Made by a program: the position numbers and the translations under genes. From Neocallimastix lanati (nom. inval.) (Eukaryota > Neocallimastigomycota > Neocallimastigomycetes > Neocallimastigales > Neocallimastigaceae): 64,000 nucleotides of DNA. Every line of letters begins with the position of its first letter. Positions within the stretch are counted from its first letter, which is position 1. The stretch spans positions 107,501 through 171,500 of the forward strand of contig JACVTC010000131.1 of NCBI GenBank assembly GCA_016946835.1, in the 5' to 3' direction. Shown piece by piece: positions 25,159 to 37,633 of the stretch. The notes under the pieces were generated by a model, which worked only from the letters and a program-made list of their open reading frames with translations, had not been told where the DNA came from and did no database searches.

Positions 25159-25616
25159 AAAAAAAAAAAAAAAAAAGGAAATAAACAAATATAAATATAT
25201 ATACATTTAATATAATAATAATAATAATAATAATAGTAATAATAATAATAATAATAATAGTAATAATAATAATAATAATTAGAAGGAACAATAATAATAA
25301 GAAGTAGTAATATCACTATTTAATATAATAATCATCATATATTTTCATTCTTAAAATTATTAATATATTTTTTTTTATTCATATTAAATTAATATAGAAA
25401 GAGTACTAGTAATAATTAAATCAATTTATATTTAAATATTTTTATATTTTTATTTAAAATTTTATTTTTTAATTTTTATTTTTAATATTTTTTGATATAT
25501 ATATTTTTCCTTTAGAAACACTAAATATATTATAAAAATTTTGAAGTTTATACCAATAATTATTTAAAGTCATCATATTAAACTTTATATACATATATAT
25601 GTATATCTTATAATTG

Positions 25617-25651
<35 letters not shown>

Positions 25652-25829
25652 ATTTATATAAATATAGATTAATAAATAATTAATAATCCTAAATAATATT
25701 TGGTGATTAATCAAATATAATTAACAAATATTATTGGGATTAATTAATTATAATTATTAAAGTAGTGTTAAATTCTATATTTATTTTTATCATTATGATT
25801 AAATATATTTATTCAAGTAAAAATAATTA
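25132..25829. repeat. Simple-sequence block after the methyltransferase gene
   Basis: (AAAT)n starts inside the stop codon region, followed by poly(A), (ATA)n at about 25212-25280 and a 28-nt poly(A) near 25621-25649. The open frames on both strands here are artefacts of the repeats. Confidence 0.85.
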
Positions 25830-27946
25830 TACTTGATTTTTACATTTAACAACCTTCTCATACTTCTCTTAATTCAGAGAAATTTTTTAATTTTATGTTA
25901 TTTGATTATAATTAACTATTTAAATAGTTTTTCTTATAATTTAAAGTATATAATAAGTTTTTATGTAAGATATTATATTAATAATTATATAATTATTAAT
26001 ATTTATAATACCTAATTGAAATATTTAATAACTACGTAAAAATAAATATAAAATAATAAAAATATATTTAAAACATTGATTCATGCTATAAATTTTATTA
26101 TTTGTTATTCTATTAATAATAAATATTAATATTAAATAAGCCATTTACTAAAAACATTAAAAAATCATTAGATTTAAATTAGATTAATAACATTAATTTA
26201 TGTTTGAATAATAAAATATATTTTATATCATAACATATTTAATTGTGTAATTTTCATTACCAATAATTTATAAACACGAAATTTGATAATATTATATAAA
26301 TATTAACTAATATTATCATTAATAAATTGAATATTTGCAGTATTAAAATGTGTAATAATGAAGAAAATCTTAAATTATTTCTTTAAAATTTTCTGTAAAA
26401 GTATTTCTTTAAAATTTTCTGTAAAATTTCTTTTATCATAACTTTAAAATAATATTAAGCATAACTACATTGATACAAAGTTTAGTCATTTATAATTTTT
26501 AAAATAATAAACATTGTTAATTTAGAATGTAAGTTAGTTTAAATTTATAATAAATAAACTTTAAATTAATAAAGTTTATTTATTTATATAAATACTGATT
26601 AAGGATGGAAATATACTGAAATGAGAAATATCAATATAGTTTCTCACCTTAATCTATTATAATATAATAAATAAAAGAAAATAATTAAACTTATTAAATA
26701 AAATATTTAAATATCAAGCTTTATTAGGTATTTATTATAATCTAATCTTTAAAGGTAATCGGTAAACCTATACTAAAATTCTAATAAATCATATGAAATT
26801 TATATTATTAATTTTATAGGCCAATTAGTAACTTTTAATTATTATAATTATTATCTTCTAATTTTTATGGCTAATTAGTATCCTTTTTCAAAAGAACCAT
26901 TTTATATTTACATTTGTACTAATTCTCAAATTGAAGTGATTCTCATATATACAATTATTTTTACTAAAGTATTTAACATTTCTAGAAATTAAAGCTTATA
27001 TGAAAACTTTAAATAAAATATAACTTTATTACAATAATTATAATTTCATATTATTTAATAATTTTTAATCTAATTAACTATAATATATTTATTTATTAAT
27101 ATTTAAAGTTTTATTCAAGATTTAATTAATTTAATTTATTTATAATAATTGGAACATGTGATAAATATATGTATATCACGTGCATTTTCAAAATTATTAT
27201 TAATCAAATCCCCAAAACGTTTGTGCTCTTTCCTCTAAGAATAATAAATCTTAAATTTGATTTCCTATCCATTAGTATCACCTGCGAAATCAAAATCAGA
27301 AATATTACATATATTTCTTTTTTTCATTGAATATTAGGTTGAAATATTTAGTTAAAGTGTTCGTATGGAGCAGATTACAATTACACAAAAAAAACAAAAA
27401 CACTATCAATAATAATACACAAATGAAATTTGTTTTATTAAAAAAATTCTTTTATTAATCTCTTTATTAAAAAATTCTTTTTATTAGTTATTAACTGCAA
27501 AATAGTTAGTAACAACTACATTTTTTTTAATAAAATAATTTTACATGTATTTATTTCTTTTCTTAATTATATTATAATATACTATTTCTATTTATTTAAA
27601 CATATATTCAGTATAAAATAAACAAAAACTAATCTAAAATTAAATAAAGTATTAAAAAACTAAAACTAATTCAATAAGCTTTTTATTCAATTTGTTTTGA
27701 CTCAAATTGAATAAGTTCGTATTTCTTATTTAATTATTCTTTTATTATTAATACTATTAATTATATGCTACTATTTAATTTTTATGATTATTAAAATAAA
27801 CTAAAATTAAAATAAACTAAAATTAAAATAAACTAAAATTATTAAAATTTTATTACTAAATTTTAAGTTATTTAGAAATTAATCTTATATTTTTAAATTT
27901 ATATATTATAAAAAATATAAATTTATTATTGTAACGAAATCTTCAG

Positions 27947-28480
27947 TGTAATAATTTCATTATAATATTTATTATAACAAAATTATTAACTACAACCTGA
28001 TACTAACATCAAGTTGAGAAAATAAGAAAACAATTAGAAAAAATAAAGAAAATTTTAACTTATCTTGACAAAGAAGAGTTTATTATAAACAAATATAATA
28101 AACAACACAAAATAAAAAGAACACTTATTGAAAATGTTGTAGATTTTATTTATTATTATTATATATTTATTTAATATTTGTTATATAATAATAACTCTTG
28201 ATTTCTCAAAAATTTAGAGAAATCAATAGCTATTTATACGAAAAATTAAATAATAAAATTTTATAAATTTTATATAAAATAATAATTTAAAAGGTTTTCT
28301 AATCTTAACAATTATCTTATCTAGAAAAAGATTAGAAGAAAAAACTAGATAAGTTCTTTAAGGAAAAACCAATTTATTATTATAATAAATTAGAAAAAAC
28401 CTTAAAGTCCGATAAAATTAATTTATATTTTAATAAGAAAATAAAAAACTTTAAAGTCCGTTAATTCAAATTTTAATTAA
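27947..28480 (+). repeat. E repeat, copy 1
   Basis: Starts GTAATAATTTC after a CAGT, followed by the family blocks TTGAGAAAATAA (28015), GAGTTTATTATAA and a hairpin CTCTTGATTTCTC/GAGAAATCAATAG. The pseudoknot is stem 1 TCTAATCTT (28298-28306) with AAGATTAGA (28328-28336), interleaved with stem 2 CTTATCTAG (28316-28324) and CTAGATAAG (28345-28353), both perfect. Then CTTTAAGG/CCTTAAAG encloses an inner hairpin. The right end is not clear. Confidence 0.75.
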
Positions 28481-29176
28481 AAATAATAATTAAATAATTA
28501 ATTCATTACTATAGAAATTAATAAAATTTATAATTAATTAAATAAATTAAATAAAATAAATGTATACTAAATAAATTTAAAGAAAAATTTTAATTAAATT
28601 AAAACTATAATTGAATGTACAAATACATATTAACTTGATAAATAATTACTAATTTAATGAATGAATGTATAAATTATATAATAGATAAATAATCAAATGT
28701 TAAGATTTTGATATAATTTATAGTTTAAATTTAAATAAAATAATATGTTCTATTAAAAAATATTCACTAAGTCGATATGTCTATATAGTAATATACTATA
28801 TAGATATATAATAATAATAATAATAAATATTTAAATGTTTAGTTTAATAAAAATTTATTTATAATAAACTTTGATAATTAGAATTATCAAATTAATTTGA
28901 TTTTAAATTTATTTATTTTATTTAATAATAAAATATCTATAATATATTACTATTAAGGTAATTTTACAATAACCTTGCAAAGAACATAAAAGATAGATTT
29001 TTACATCTTTCTTTTATACTTTGTAAGTTACATAATAATAATATTTAATTATATAAGATAGTAATAATGTAGTAATATAAATAATAATAAAAAATAAGGA
29101 TAAATTTAATTATATAATTAATTTGAATAATTGAATTTAATATAGATATGTTGTAAACATATATAAAAACATAATA

Positions 29177-29540
29177 TGCAATAATTTATAAGCAGTGGGT
29201 TTTAAATAATGGTAGTTTAGTAAATTTTATTAATAAAATTATAATATTCGTACAATTAAAAATAATAATTCTAATTCCTAAAAATTTACAAGAGAGTTCT
29301 TTATTTCAAATATAAATAATTTAATTTATTTATAAGAAATAGGTAATATATTAATTATATATTCTAATATATAGAAATATATAAATTTTATATGAAATAA
29401 AGTATTATAATTATAATTATAATAATACATATTGAAATAAAATAAAATAAAATAATTATTATCAAAAAGATATAAATTTAATATTTAATAATTATTATTA
29501 AATATACAAATATGTTACTACACATATTTGTTTTATATCA
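29177..29540 (-). repeat. Family-A LTR fragment, minus orientation
   Basis: Reverse complement of the LTR at 37229-37610, from the terminal TGATATAAAAC (right end here) to TGCAATAATTTATAAG; the last 20-25 nt of the LTR are missing. No element body is attached. Confidence 0.88.
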
Positions 29541-29759
29541 AATGTATCATTGAAATTAATTATTTATATAAACCTTATTTATTAATATTCTCAGAATTAT
29601 TAGGCCTAAGATAACCCTTTAAATATTAAACAAGAATTTATATTAATTATTAATTATTTAAATATATATATTATTTATAATTAAATAAATAATATTTTTA
29701 ATTATTGAAATGTAAATAACTGAAATTGAGATTTCAATTCAGTTATAATTTCAACATCA

Positions 29760-29811
29760 AATAAAGAAATTATAATTATTTAACAAATAATTATAGTTTC
29801 TTACATTCAGT
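29760..29811 (+). repeat. E repeat 3' terminus
   Basis: Terminal hairpin AAGAAATTATAATTATTT/AATAATTATAGTTTCTT followed by AC and ATTCAGT, matching the right ends of other E units. The rest of the unit upstream is degenerate. Confidence 0.55.
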
Positions 29812-30799
29812 TAGTGTAACAGATACATGGTAACTTCAAGCCTATCCAATGATGGTTCTTTGGTTACGTAACGTATCTCTAAACAGTTAGCAATTTCGGC
29901 TAATCAAATAAAATCTTTTGTTAATTTCGTACATAAATCTTATTATTTTTATAATTAATTATATAGTTAAATACTTAGTTAAATATATTTTATTTAGTGA
30001 TTAGTAAACTAAGTTAAATTATTTACCAATCATAAAATTATTGACATGTATAAATAATAATTGAACTTGTAACTGTAACGCACTAGCGTTACTATTAACG
30101 TAAATTGTTGTTATAAATATTAATATTAATAAATACAATATAATTATTAAATAAAAATATATTACTCAGTGTAAGCCCAGTAACTGATAACGAATAGAGT
30201 TATAAAGTGCTGCGCTATATTCTAGTGTAATAGAAAATAATAGTTATAAAATAAAATTAATTCTAGTGTTTATTATTAACAACTCGAATAGAGAGGTGTT
30301 AAGTTATCTTAGTCTTTAAATTTAGTTATTATTCGTTATTTTAGTTAATAATAAACTTACCTTTTACAGTGTAAGTGTTGACTAATTAATTAGTCACACT
30401 TTACCAAATATAATATAAATATTATATTTATTTTTATTATTAATTAAGATTTAAATAATTTTACAATAAAATTAACACTTAATATTATTTAATATACTAT
30501 AATTTTAATAATTTTTATTAAATAATAAAATAAAAATAATTATTAATTGATAAAATTAATTTTTTAACTAATTAATAATTAATTATTATGAAATATAAAC
30601 AATATCTTTAATTAATAACCAATTTCTATTTAATATAAATAATTAATCATTTGATTTATCATTAACAATAATACGTTATTAATTATATTAAAACATTTAA
30701 TATTAATATAATTAATATTAAATTAATATAAAATTAATTAATAATTATAAACTTAAAACATCATAATTGTAACGAAACTCATAACTAGTAAATTAGTAA

Positions 30800-30870
30800 C
30801 TATGGTCAATGGTAAGTTACCATAACCATCGGGCTGAACCCTTAGGGTTCGATACCCACTCTTTCCAAAT
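30800..30870 (+). other. tRNA-like sequence with A- and B-box-like motifs
   Basis: TATGGTCAATGG (A-box-like) is followed about 35 nt later by GGTTCGATACC, a good B box, in one of the few G+C-richer spots of this domain. I could not fold a full cloverleaf: no acceptor stem pairs with ACTCTTTCC. A tRNA-derived relic (for example a SINE head) or coincidence are both possible. Confidence 0.25.
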
Positions 30871-31446
30871 TTTAATAACTTTTTATTTATTATAACTAGG
30901 ATATTAAAGAAATTACTAGTGTTTATCGGTTAAACAATTGAACCGATAGAACTAGAAAAATCTATTTTATTAATATTTTTTATCATTTTTTATCTAAGAT
31001 TCATTTTCTAGAAAGAAAACTTGTTTTCTTTAATTTTCTTTAATTTTCTTTAATTTTCTTTTATTTCTAATAATTACTAATAACAACTGATAACTTAAAA
31101 TAATTAATTTTCCTGAAAAACTATAAATAGGTGTAAAATTTCATAATAAAATATTTTTATTTGTGCTTTGATTAATTAATTTTAAAGTAATTTAAAATAT
31201 TACAATGATTAATTAATAAAATAATAATTTATATTTTTACTAATAAAAAAAAACTTATTTTAATAAAACATATTTTGAATTACTTTAGTGTCGAGAACCT
31301 TTTGTGTAAAAAACCTTATAACAATCTTAAGTAACATTAAGATTTGTTACAATAATAAATAATTTCATAAAATATTGGTTAATTGCCAATATTAAATAAT
31401 ATTAAATAATATTAAATTATATTAAATAATAAATAATTAATTTATT

Positions 31447-31505
31447 TTATCTTTCAGGTTTTTTTTCATAATCTTTTTCCTGTAAGAATAACTTTTAAGA
31501 TTATG
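31447..31505 (-). repeat. E repeat pseudoknot core, minus-strand copy
   Basis: On the minus strand stem 1 is CATAATCTT with AAGATTATG (9 perfect pairs, changed in parallel from the TCTAATCTT/AAGATTAGA of other copies). Stem 2 is TTATTCTTACAGG with CCTGAAAGATAA, with mismatches. The A-rich linkers GGAAAA and AAAAACC are kept. Confidence 0.7.
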
Positions 31506-32484
31506 AACAAAAAAAATTATAAATAACCTTGATTTTTTTATAAAATAAAAATCAAGAATTATTATTTAGAAAATAATATAATAAAATTTCTTAATAAACT
31601 CGAAATAATTTTTAACAATTATTGTTAAAATTAGATTGAATATTTAGGTAAGATTCTTACTATATCTTTCCTAGTTTGGGTTAAATTGGTCAGGTCAAGA
31701 TGTTTTTATTAATTATAACAATCAATTAAATTTAAATAATAAATAACACACACAGAGTTTTATAATTAAGATTTCAATATTTAAGATTTATGTTTTATTA
31801 GAACTTTATTTAATTTATATTTTAATAATAAATTTTAACTAAGATTAATATAAAAAATTATTTATTGTTATAATTAATTCATTAACTTTATGTTAATACT
31901 TTAAATTAAATTAATAATCTTACAAAGAATTCAAAATATGGAATTTCAAATCCTTTTTATACTAAACTAAAATAATAATTAACAATATAATTAATTAATA
32001 CATTTTAATCTTAATATATTCATACATGTATATAAACTATATAAAATACAATAATAAAATAATATTGATAAGAATCTTTTAATAAAATAACTATATAATT
32101 ATTCATAAAACAATTTAATATTAAAACTAATTTAATAATCAAATATAAAATAAAATAATATAAATTATTAAAACTAATTAAAAATTCTCTTTCGGAAATC
32201 TTTAGAATGATAAAGAATTCCTTAGAATCTTTTAGAAAATAATTGAATAAAAATATATAATAATAAAATATAAAACTTATAAAACTTATTTAAAATATTA
32301 TAAAACTATTACTAATAACTAATTCTGTATTTTTAATTAATAATAAAAATTAATAATATAATTTCCAAGTTAAGATATTTATCTAATATAAATTCCTTAA
32401 TTAATAATTTAGGGTCTTAATTAAATAATTAAATTATATTTTTATATTTAAATATCTTTAAAGTCCAATATCTCATTATCTAGT

Positions 32485-33236
32485 TGTAAAGATATCTTTA
32501 TATCTTTAATAAATTTATGTAATTCATTATTACATTAATTTATGTATGAAATTTTTTCCACGATATCTTGAATAAAATTATGTAATTTACATTAATTTAT
32601 GAATTAAAGCATATTTCAATAAATTTATGTAAACGAAAAATCATACATCAAATTTACGTACATGAATTAAATACTTTAAATAATTATTTCTCCTTAAATT
32701 AATAATTGAAATTTAAAATTATAAATTAGAACTTAAATTGTTTAAATTTATATTTATTAAATATGAAATTAAATAATTTAGTCACAAAAAATTCGCCAAA
32801 TTTGTTATTGTTAAATTTTTATTTATTTAAATAGTATAGTTTAATATTATTAATAGTTTTTAGCTTAATTTTAAATTAGTTAAAATATTTAAATAGTATA
32901 ATAAAAAATAGTAATTAGAAAATTATACTATAATTAGTTTTAGTTTAAATATTTTATTATTTTAAAAAATTAATTATTATTAATATTTAAATTGAATATA
33001 TGTAAATTAAATTAATTTAATATATTAGAATATAATTAAGAAAAAATATAAATATTGTAAATTTTCTTTAATCGAAAAAATGTAATTGTTATTTTTTATA
33101 ATTTGATAGTTCATAACATAATAAGAACTATTTAATAAAAGATTTTTAATAAACCAAATATTTTTAATAAAAAGAATTTATTTTATAATAGTGTTTTTGT
33201 ATTATTATAATCTGTTTTAACATAAAACACTTTATA
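32485..33236 (+). repeat. Family-B solo LTR with 5-bp target duplication
   Basis: TGTAAAGATATC...CTTTATA, about 752 bp, closely matching the LTRs of the full element at 39626-46634. It is flanked by CTAGT on both sides (32480-32484 and 33237-33241), proving insertion followed by LTR-LTR recombination that removed the body. Confidence 0.95.
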
Positions 33237-33632
33237 CTAGTTGTCTAATAAGGTTGATTTTAACATATGTTGTAGTTCTCGACCGTAGATTTCTAATGGA
33301 TATAATTTTAGCGGGAAATCACGATATAATATTTCCATTATTTGTTGAGTTATCGTTGTTTTTCTTCATGTTATTTTTATTAAATCTTTAAGGGTTAAAT
33401 TAAATTAAATTATCTTTAATAAATAAGTCCAAACCCTTTGGTTTCTAATTCTTTAATGTTTCTAATATTTATTTTTATAATTAAAATCGAATTAAAATAA
33501 TTTTTTGTCAATAACTAAATTAAATTTCAATTGATCTAATAGTGAATTTTAACTTCAAATCCACTAGTATTCGTGACAATTATTGTTATTTTTATAAAAG
33601 TTAAGTATTAATTTTGTGTTATTACATACAGT

Positions 33633-34098
33633 GTAAGAAATTTAGATAAATTTATTATAAAATTTATCTATCTTTCTTATTAAATACATTAATTTAATAC
33701 ATTAAATTATTGTATTTATTTTAACCAATAATATTTATTTATTAATTTATATATATTTGATTCTCTTGAGTTCTCTTCGAGAAATCAAGAGTTATTATTT
33801 TAGAATTTTTATAATAAATAATAATTCAAATAAAATAATTAATTAATAAACAAAATCCTTTTTAATAAAACATATTTTATAAATATTTGTGTCTTTTATT
33901 CCTTTTGTGTTATTGTTTATTATAAACTTTCTATAATAAACTCTCTTTTATATTAAGTATAATTATTTATTTATATTATTTTATATTTATTTAATTATAT
34001 TTAATTTTATTTTCTCAAATTAATGTTAATTAGCAATAATTAATGTTAATTTGTAGTTAAGAAATTATTTATAATTAATTTTATAAGTAATTTCTTAC
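33633..34098 (-). repeat. Short E repeat, inverted (left arm of foldback)
   Basis: Near-perfect reverse complement of 35094-35557. Begins GTAAGAAATTTAGATAA and ends TTTCTTAC. Both flanks carry ATACAGT (33626-33632 and 34099-34105). It holds the CTCTTGA/TCAAGAG hairpin but no pseudoknot module. Confidence 0.85.
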
Positions 34099-34105
34099 AT
34101 ACAGT

Positions 34106-35086
34106 GTAATAATTTAATTAAAAAATTATAATTAAATTATTAATCATTAATATTAGCTCTAACTGCTAATATTAAAGGTTTAGAAAAGAATCATACTTAC
34201 CTATGGTTCTTTCTAATTATTGAGTTTATTATAACGAATTATAATAGACGAAACACTGAAATTGATAAAGAAAAGTTTTAATTATAAAATTTGTTTTTAA
34301 AATAATTTGTTTTATTAATTATTAGAAACTTTAAATGTTAAAACTATTCATTATTATTATTATTATTATATTATAATTGTTATAATAATAACTCTTAATT
34401 TCTCAAAGAGAACTCAAGAGCCTTATTTATATTTTTTTGTCAAAATAAGGTTAAAATCAAAAGGGGTTCTAATCTTAACAAATCTCTTATCTAGGAAAAG
34501 ACTAGAAGAAAAACCTAGATAAGTTTTTGATCGATATTCTATCCATATCGATCATCGCGTTAATTAAATAAAACGATTACTTTTAAGAAATAATTGGAAA
34601 AACCTTAATTAACCGATTACTTAATCTAATATAATGATCGAAAATAAAAGAATAAAATAATGAAAATTATTTCGATCATAAAATTTAAAATTTAATCTAT
34701 TTAGTTCTATTTTATAGAACTTTACATAAAAAATATAAAACAATACATTAATAATAAAATACATGATTAATAAAATACAGAATACATGATAGAATACAGA
34801 ATAGTGTTTTAGTTTATGATTTAATAAGTTAAAGAAGAACTAAAACTAATAAATTTAATAATTAAGTGAATAATTAAATAAATTTAATATTATTTTAAAT
34901 GTATAAAAATTATTTAATTAAATAAAATTTTAATATTAAACTAAATAAATTTTTAATATGTAATTAAATAAATTATTAATTATAATTAAGTGTATAAATG
35001 AAATATGAGTTAAATAAAAGTTATATTAACTATAACTTAACTAAGAAAATATAATTATTTTGTTGAAAATAATTATATTTTCTTAC
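34106..35086 (+). repeat. E repeat, copy 2, full length (981 bp)
   Basis: The most complete unit. 5' hairpin GTAATAATTTAATT/AATTAAATTATTA, then the CTCTTAATTTCTC/GAGAACTCAAGAG hairpin. Pseudoknot: stem 1 TCTAATCTT (34468) with AAGACTAGA (one mismatch) and stem 2 CTTATCTAGG (34486-34495) with CCTAGATAAG (34514-34523). Next a 10-bp hairpin TGATCGATAT/ATATCGATCA, then GTTAATTAA/TTAATTAAC enclosing an inner hairpin, and the 3' hairpin AAGAAAATATAATTATTTT/AAAATAATTATATTTTCTT ending in AC. It is flanked on both sides by ATACAGT (34099-34105 and 35087-35093). No open reading frame of note. Confidence 0.85.
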
Positions 35087-35093
35087 ATACAGT

Positions 35094-35557
35094 GTAAGAA
35101 ATTACTTATAAAACTAATTATAAATAATTTCTTAACTACAAATTAACATTAATTATTACTAATTAACATTAATTTGAGAAAATAAAATTAAATATAATTA
35201 AATAAATATAAAATAATAAATAATTATACTTAACTTAATATAAAAGAGAGTTTATTATAGAAAGTTTATAATAAACAATAACACAAAAAGAATAAAAAAC
35301 ACAAATATTTATAAAATATGTTTTATTAAAAAGGTTTTTATTTATTAATAAATTATTTTATTTGAATTATTATTTATTATAAAAATCCTAAAATAATAAC
35401 TCTTGATTTCTCGAAGAGAACTCAAGAGAATCAAATATATATAAATTAATAAATAAATATTATTGGTTAAAATAAATACAATAGTTAATGTATTAAATTA
35501 ATGTATTAAATAAGAAAGATAGATAAATTTTATAATAAATTTATCTAAATTTCTTAC
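35094..35557 (+). repeat. Short E repeat (right arm of foldback)
   Basis: GTAAGAAATTACTTAT...TTTCTTAC, 464 bp, with hairpins at both ends, the TTGAGAAAATAA block and the CTCTTGATTTCTC/GAGAACTCAAGAG hairpin, but no pseudoknot. It is the inverted partner of 33633-34098. Preceded by ATACAGT and followed by ATTGCTC. Confidence 0.85.
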
Positions 35558-35564
35558 ATTGCTC

Positions 35565-35981
35565 CCTTTATTTAATGAATTTATACAAATTCATTATTAT
35601 AAAGGAAGTAGTAAGTTTAAAATAAAAATTATAATTAACCAAAAAAAAATATAAAATTAAATAATTTATTGAAAGTTTTGCTAACCTTAACCTTTAAACA
35701 TCTAGAGAAAAGATTAGCGGAAAAACTCTAGATGAATCAATATTAAGTAAAACCAATTAACTTGGGAAAACCTTAATATTGTTTTCTAACTAATATATAA
35801 ATATAAGTGAATAAATAATTATAAATTAAATAAAATAAATATAATTATTAAGTGTATAAATAAATATAATATTAAATAAAATGACTATATTATTAAATGA
35901 ATAAATAAATATTAAATTAAATAAATTATAATAACTAAGAAATGTAAATAAATTATTAATAAATTTAATTGTATTTCTTAC
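35565..35981 (+). repeat. E repeat, copy 3 (pseudoknot-bearing, short)
   Basis: Opens with a hairpin CCTTTATTTAATGAATTT/AAATTCATTATTATAAAGG. Pseudoknot: stem 1 GCTAACCTT (35680-35688) with AAGATTAGC (35710-35718, one mismatch) and stem 2 CATCTAGAG (35699-35707) with CTCTAGATG (35726-35734), perfect and different in sequence from other copies. AATATTAAG/CTTAATATT encloses CCAA/TTGG. Ends with TTTCTTAC then ATACAGT and unrelated sequence. Confidence 0.8.
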
Positions 35982-36539
35982 ATACAGTGGTATGGTTCAT
36001 ATAGTTTAAGGAATACAATAATAATTAACACAAATAATAAAATTACAATAAAAAAAATAATTTGTTTTAAAATCAAAATTTATTTATTTAAATTTATAAA
36101 AGAAAAATAATAATATAATTATTTATTTAATAAAAAGAAAGTTATTGATTATATTTTATTTCACTAAAAATTACATGTATTTATATTTTTTTATCAAATT
36201 AAAATTTGTAAAGCCTAACTATTTTTTTAATAAACTAATTACTAATTATTTTTATAAATGAAACATTTAAATTGAAATTGAATTATTATTTTAGTTAATA
36301 ATATTATTGTTATAAATAGTAGTTATATATTATTGAATTATTAATTATTTAATAATAGTTTAATATTAATATATATAAAATAAAAATAAAGAGATTATAC
36401 AGAATATTTTAATTGTGGTTTAGTTAAATTTAGTAATTAAAAATAAATTTAAATTGATAACGAAAATTTTAATAACTAATTAAATAGATTTGATTATTTT
36501 CAATATAACATATTACAAAAGAAATATAATATTAATATA

Positions 36540-36703
36540 TTAAGAGGGCAAAGACAATATTCTTGGCTAAAGATTTTTAATACATTATAATGGAATCGGA
36601 TCGATAATTCAAAAAGGAATTATAAGTTAATTGGTGATTTATTAACTTACGATTTCTATTTAGTAATATTTGAAGAATATTGGAAAGTTCCAATTATATA
36701 GAA
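36540..36703 (+). pseudogene. Short protein-like remnant, unrecognised
   Basis: One frame reads RGQRQYSWLKIFN, a stop, then WNRIDNSKRNYKLIGD and LLTYDFYLVIFEEYWKVP. The composition looks like real protein in a domain otherwise free of it. I do not recognise a family; a transposon fragment is the simplest guess. Confidence 0.3.
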
Positions 36704-36780
36704 TAGAATAATCTATAAGGTTAGAATAATTTATATTATTCTAGCACAATTAGTATTATTTGTTCATTCTGTATTAACAT

Positions 36781-37160
36781 GTAATAATCTATTTATAATA
36801 TACTAACTATAACTAGATTATTAATATTTTAAGATATAAAAATTTATACTTAACTTTATATAGAGTTTATTATAAACACTAAATATAGATATAAACAAAA
36901 AGACTTTATTTCTTTTAATTTATTATATGCATTATATAATAATAACTCTAATTTCTTTAATCAAAGAAATTTGAGTTCTTTTATACTTTTTTATTTATAA
37001 TTATTTTAATAGATGAAATTATTAAATAGATGTAATTATTAAATAAATAAAATAGATAAGATAAAGTTAACAAATCAAATAAAGGTATCTAATCTTAACA
37101 AATTGATATTCAGGAAAAGATTAGTAGAAAAACCTGAATAACTTCGATTAATATTCTAAT
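36781..37160 (+). repeat. E repeat, copy 4, left part (interrupted)
   Basis: 5' hairpin GTAATAATCTA/TAGATTATTA, GAGTTTATTATAA block, hairpin AACTC.AATTTCTTT/AAAGAAATT.GAGTT, and pseudoknot with stem 1 CTAATCTT (37089-37096)/AAGATTAG (37117-37124) and stem 2 TATTCAGG (37107-37114)/CCTGAATA (37133-37140). The unit is cut at CTAAT (37156-37160) by the LTR nest and continues at 55472. Confidence 0.85.
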
Positions 37161-37228
37161 TGTAAAGATATCTTTATATCTTTAATAAATTTATGTAATT
37201 CATTATTACATTAATTTATGTATGAAAT
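37161..37228 (+). repeat. Family-B solo LTR, left fragment (split by element A)
   Basis: First 68 nt of a B LTR. The remainder lies at 54781-55466; together they make 754 nt, exactly the length of intact B LTRs. The outer flanks are CTAAT on both sides (37156-37160 and 55467-55471). Confidence 0.95.
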
Positions 37229-37610
37229 TGATATAAAACAAATATGTGTAGTAACATATTTGTATATTTAATAATAATTATTAAATATTAAATTTATATC
37301 TTTTTGATAATAATTATTTTATTTTATTTTATTTCAATATGTATTATTATAATTATAATAATTATAATACTTTAATTCATATAAAATTTATATATTTCTA
37401 TATATTAGAATATATAATTAATATATTACCTATTTCTTATAAATTAAATTATTTATATTAGAAATAGAGAACTCTCTTGTATATTTTTAGGAATTAGAAT
37501 TATTATTTTAATTGTACGAATATTATAATATTATTAATAAAATTTACTAAACTACAATTATTTAAAACCCACTGCTTATAAATTATTGCACATAAAAGTC
37601 CCGCATATCA
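37229..37610 (+). repeat. Element A 5' LTR (382 bp)
   Basis: TGATATAAAAC...CCGCATATCA with terminal inverted repeat TGATAT/ATATCA. Near-identical to 54391-54776. Confidence 0.93.
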
Positions 37611-37615
37611 AAAAT

Positions 37616-37633
37616 TGGTAGAGATATCGGGGA
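37616..37633 (+). promoter_or_regulatory. Element A primer-binding site
   Basis: TGGTAGAGATATCGGGGA starts 5 nt after the LTR. Its complement ends in CCA, as expected for a tRNA 3' end. The site sits in a stem that pairs LTR end with leader: TTGCAC (37586-37591) with GTGCAA (37635-37640). The same arrangement with changed but still paired bases occurs at 51839-51891. Confidence 0.7.

Noticed and set aside
25106-25316. Minus-strand open frames of poly-Ile and poly-Tyr
   Set aside because: Translation of (AAT)n microsatellite behind the methyltransferase gene.
27947-28480. E repeats as group I or II introns, or as HDV, twister or pistol ribozymes
   Set aside because: The catalytic-core signatures I know for these are missing. 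The interleaved stems resemble a generic H-type pseudoknot, and similarity to pistol is topological only.
30800-30870. A functional tRNA gene
   Set aside because: The T-arm is plausible, but the acceptor and anticodon stems do not pair.
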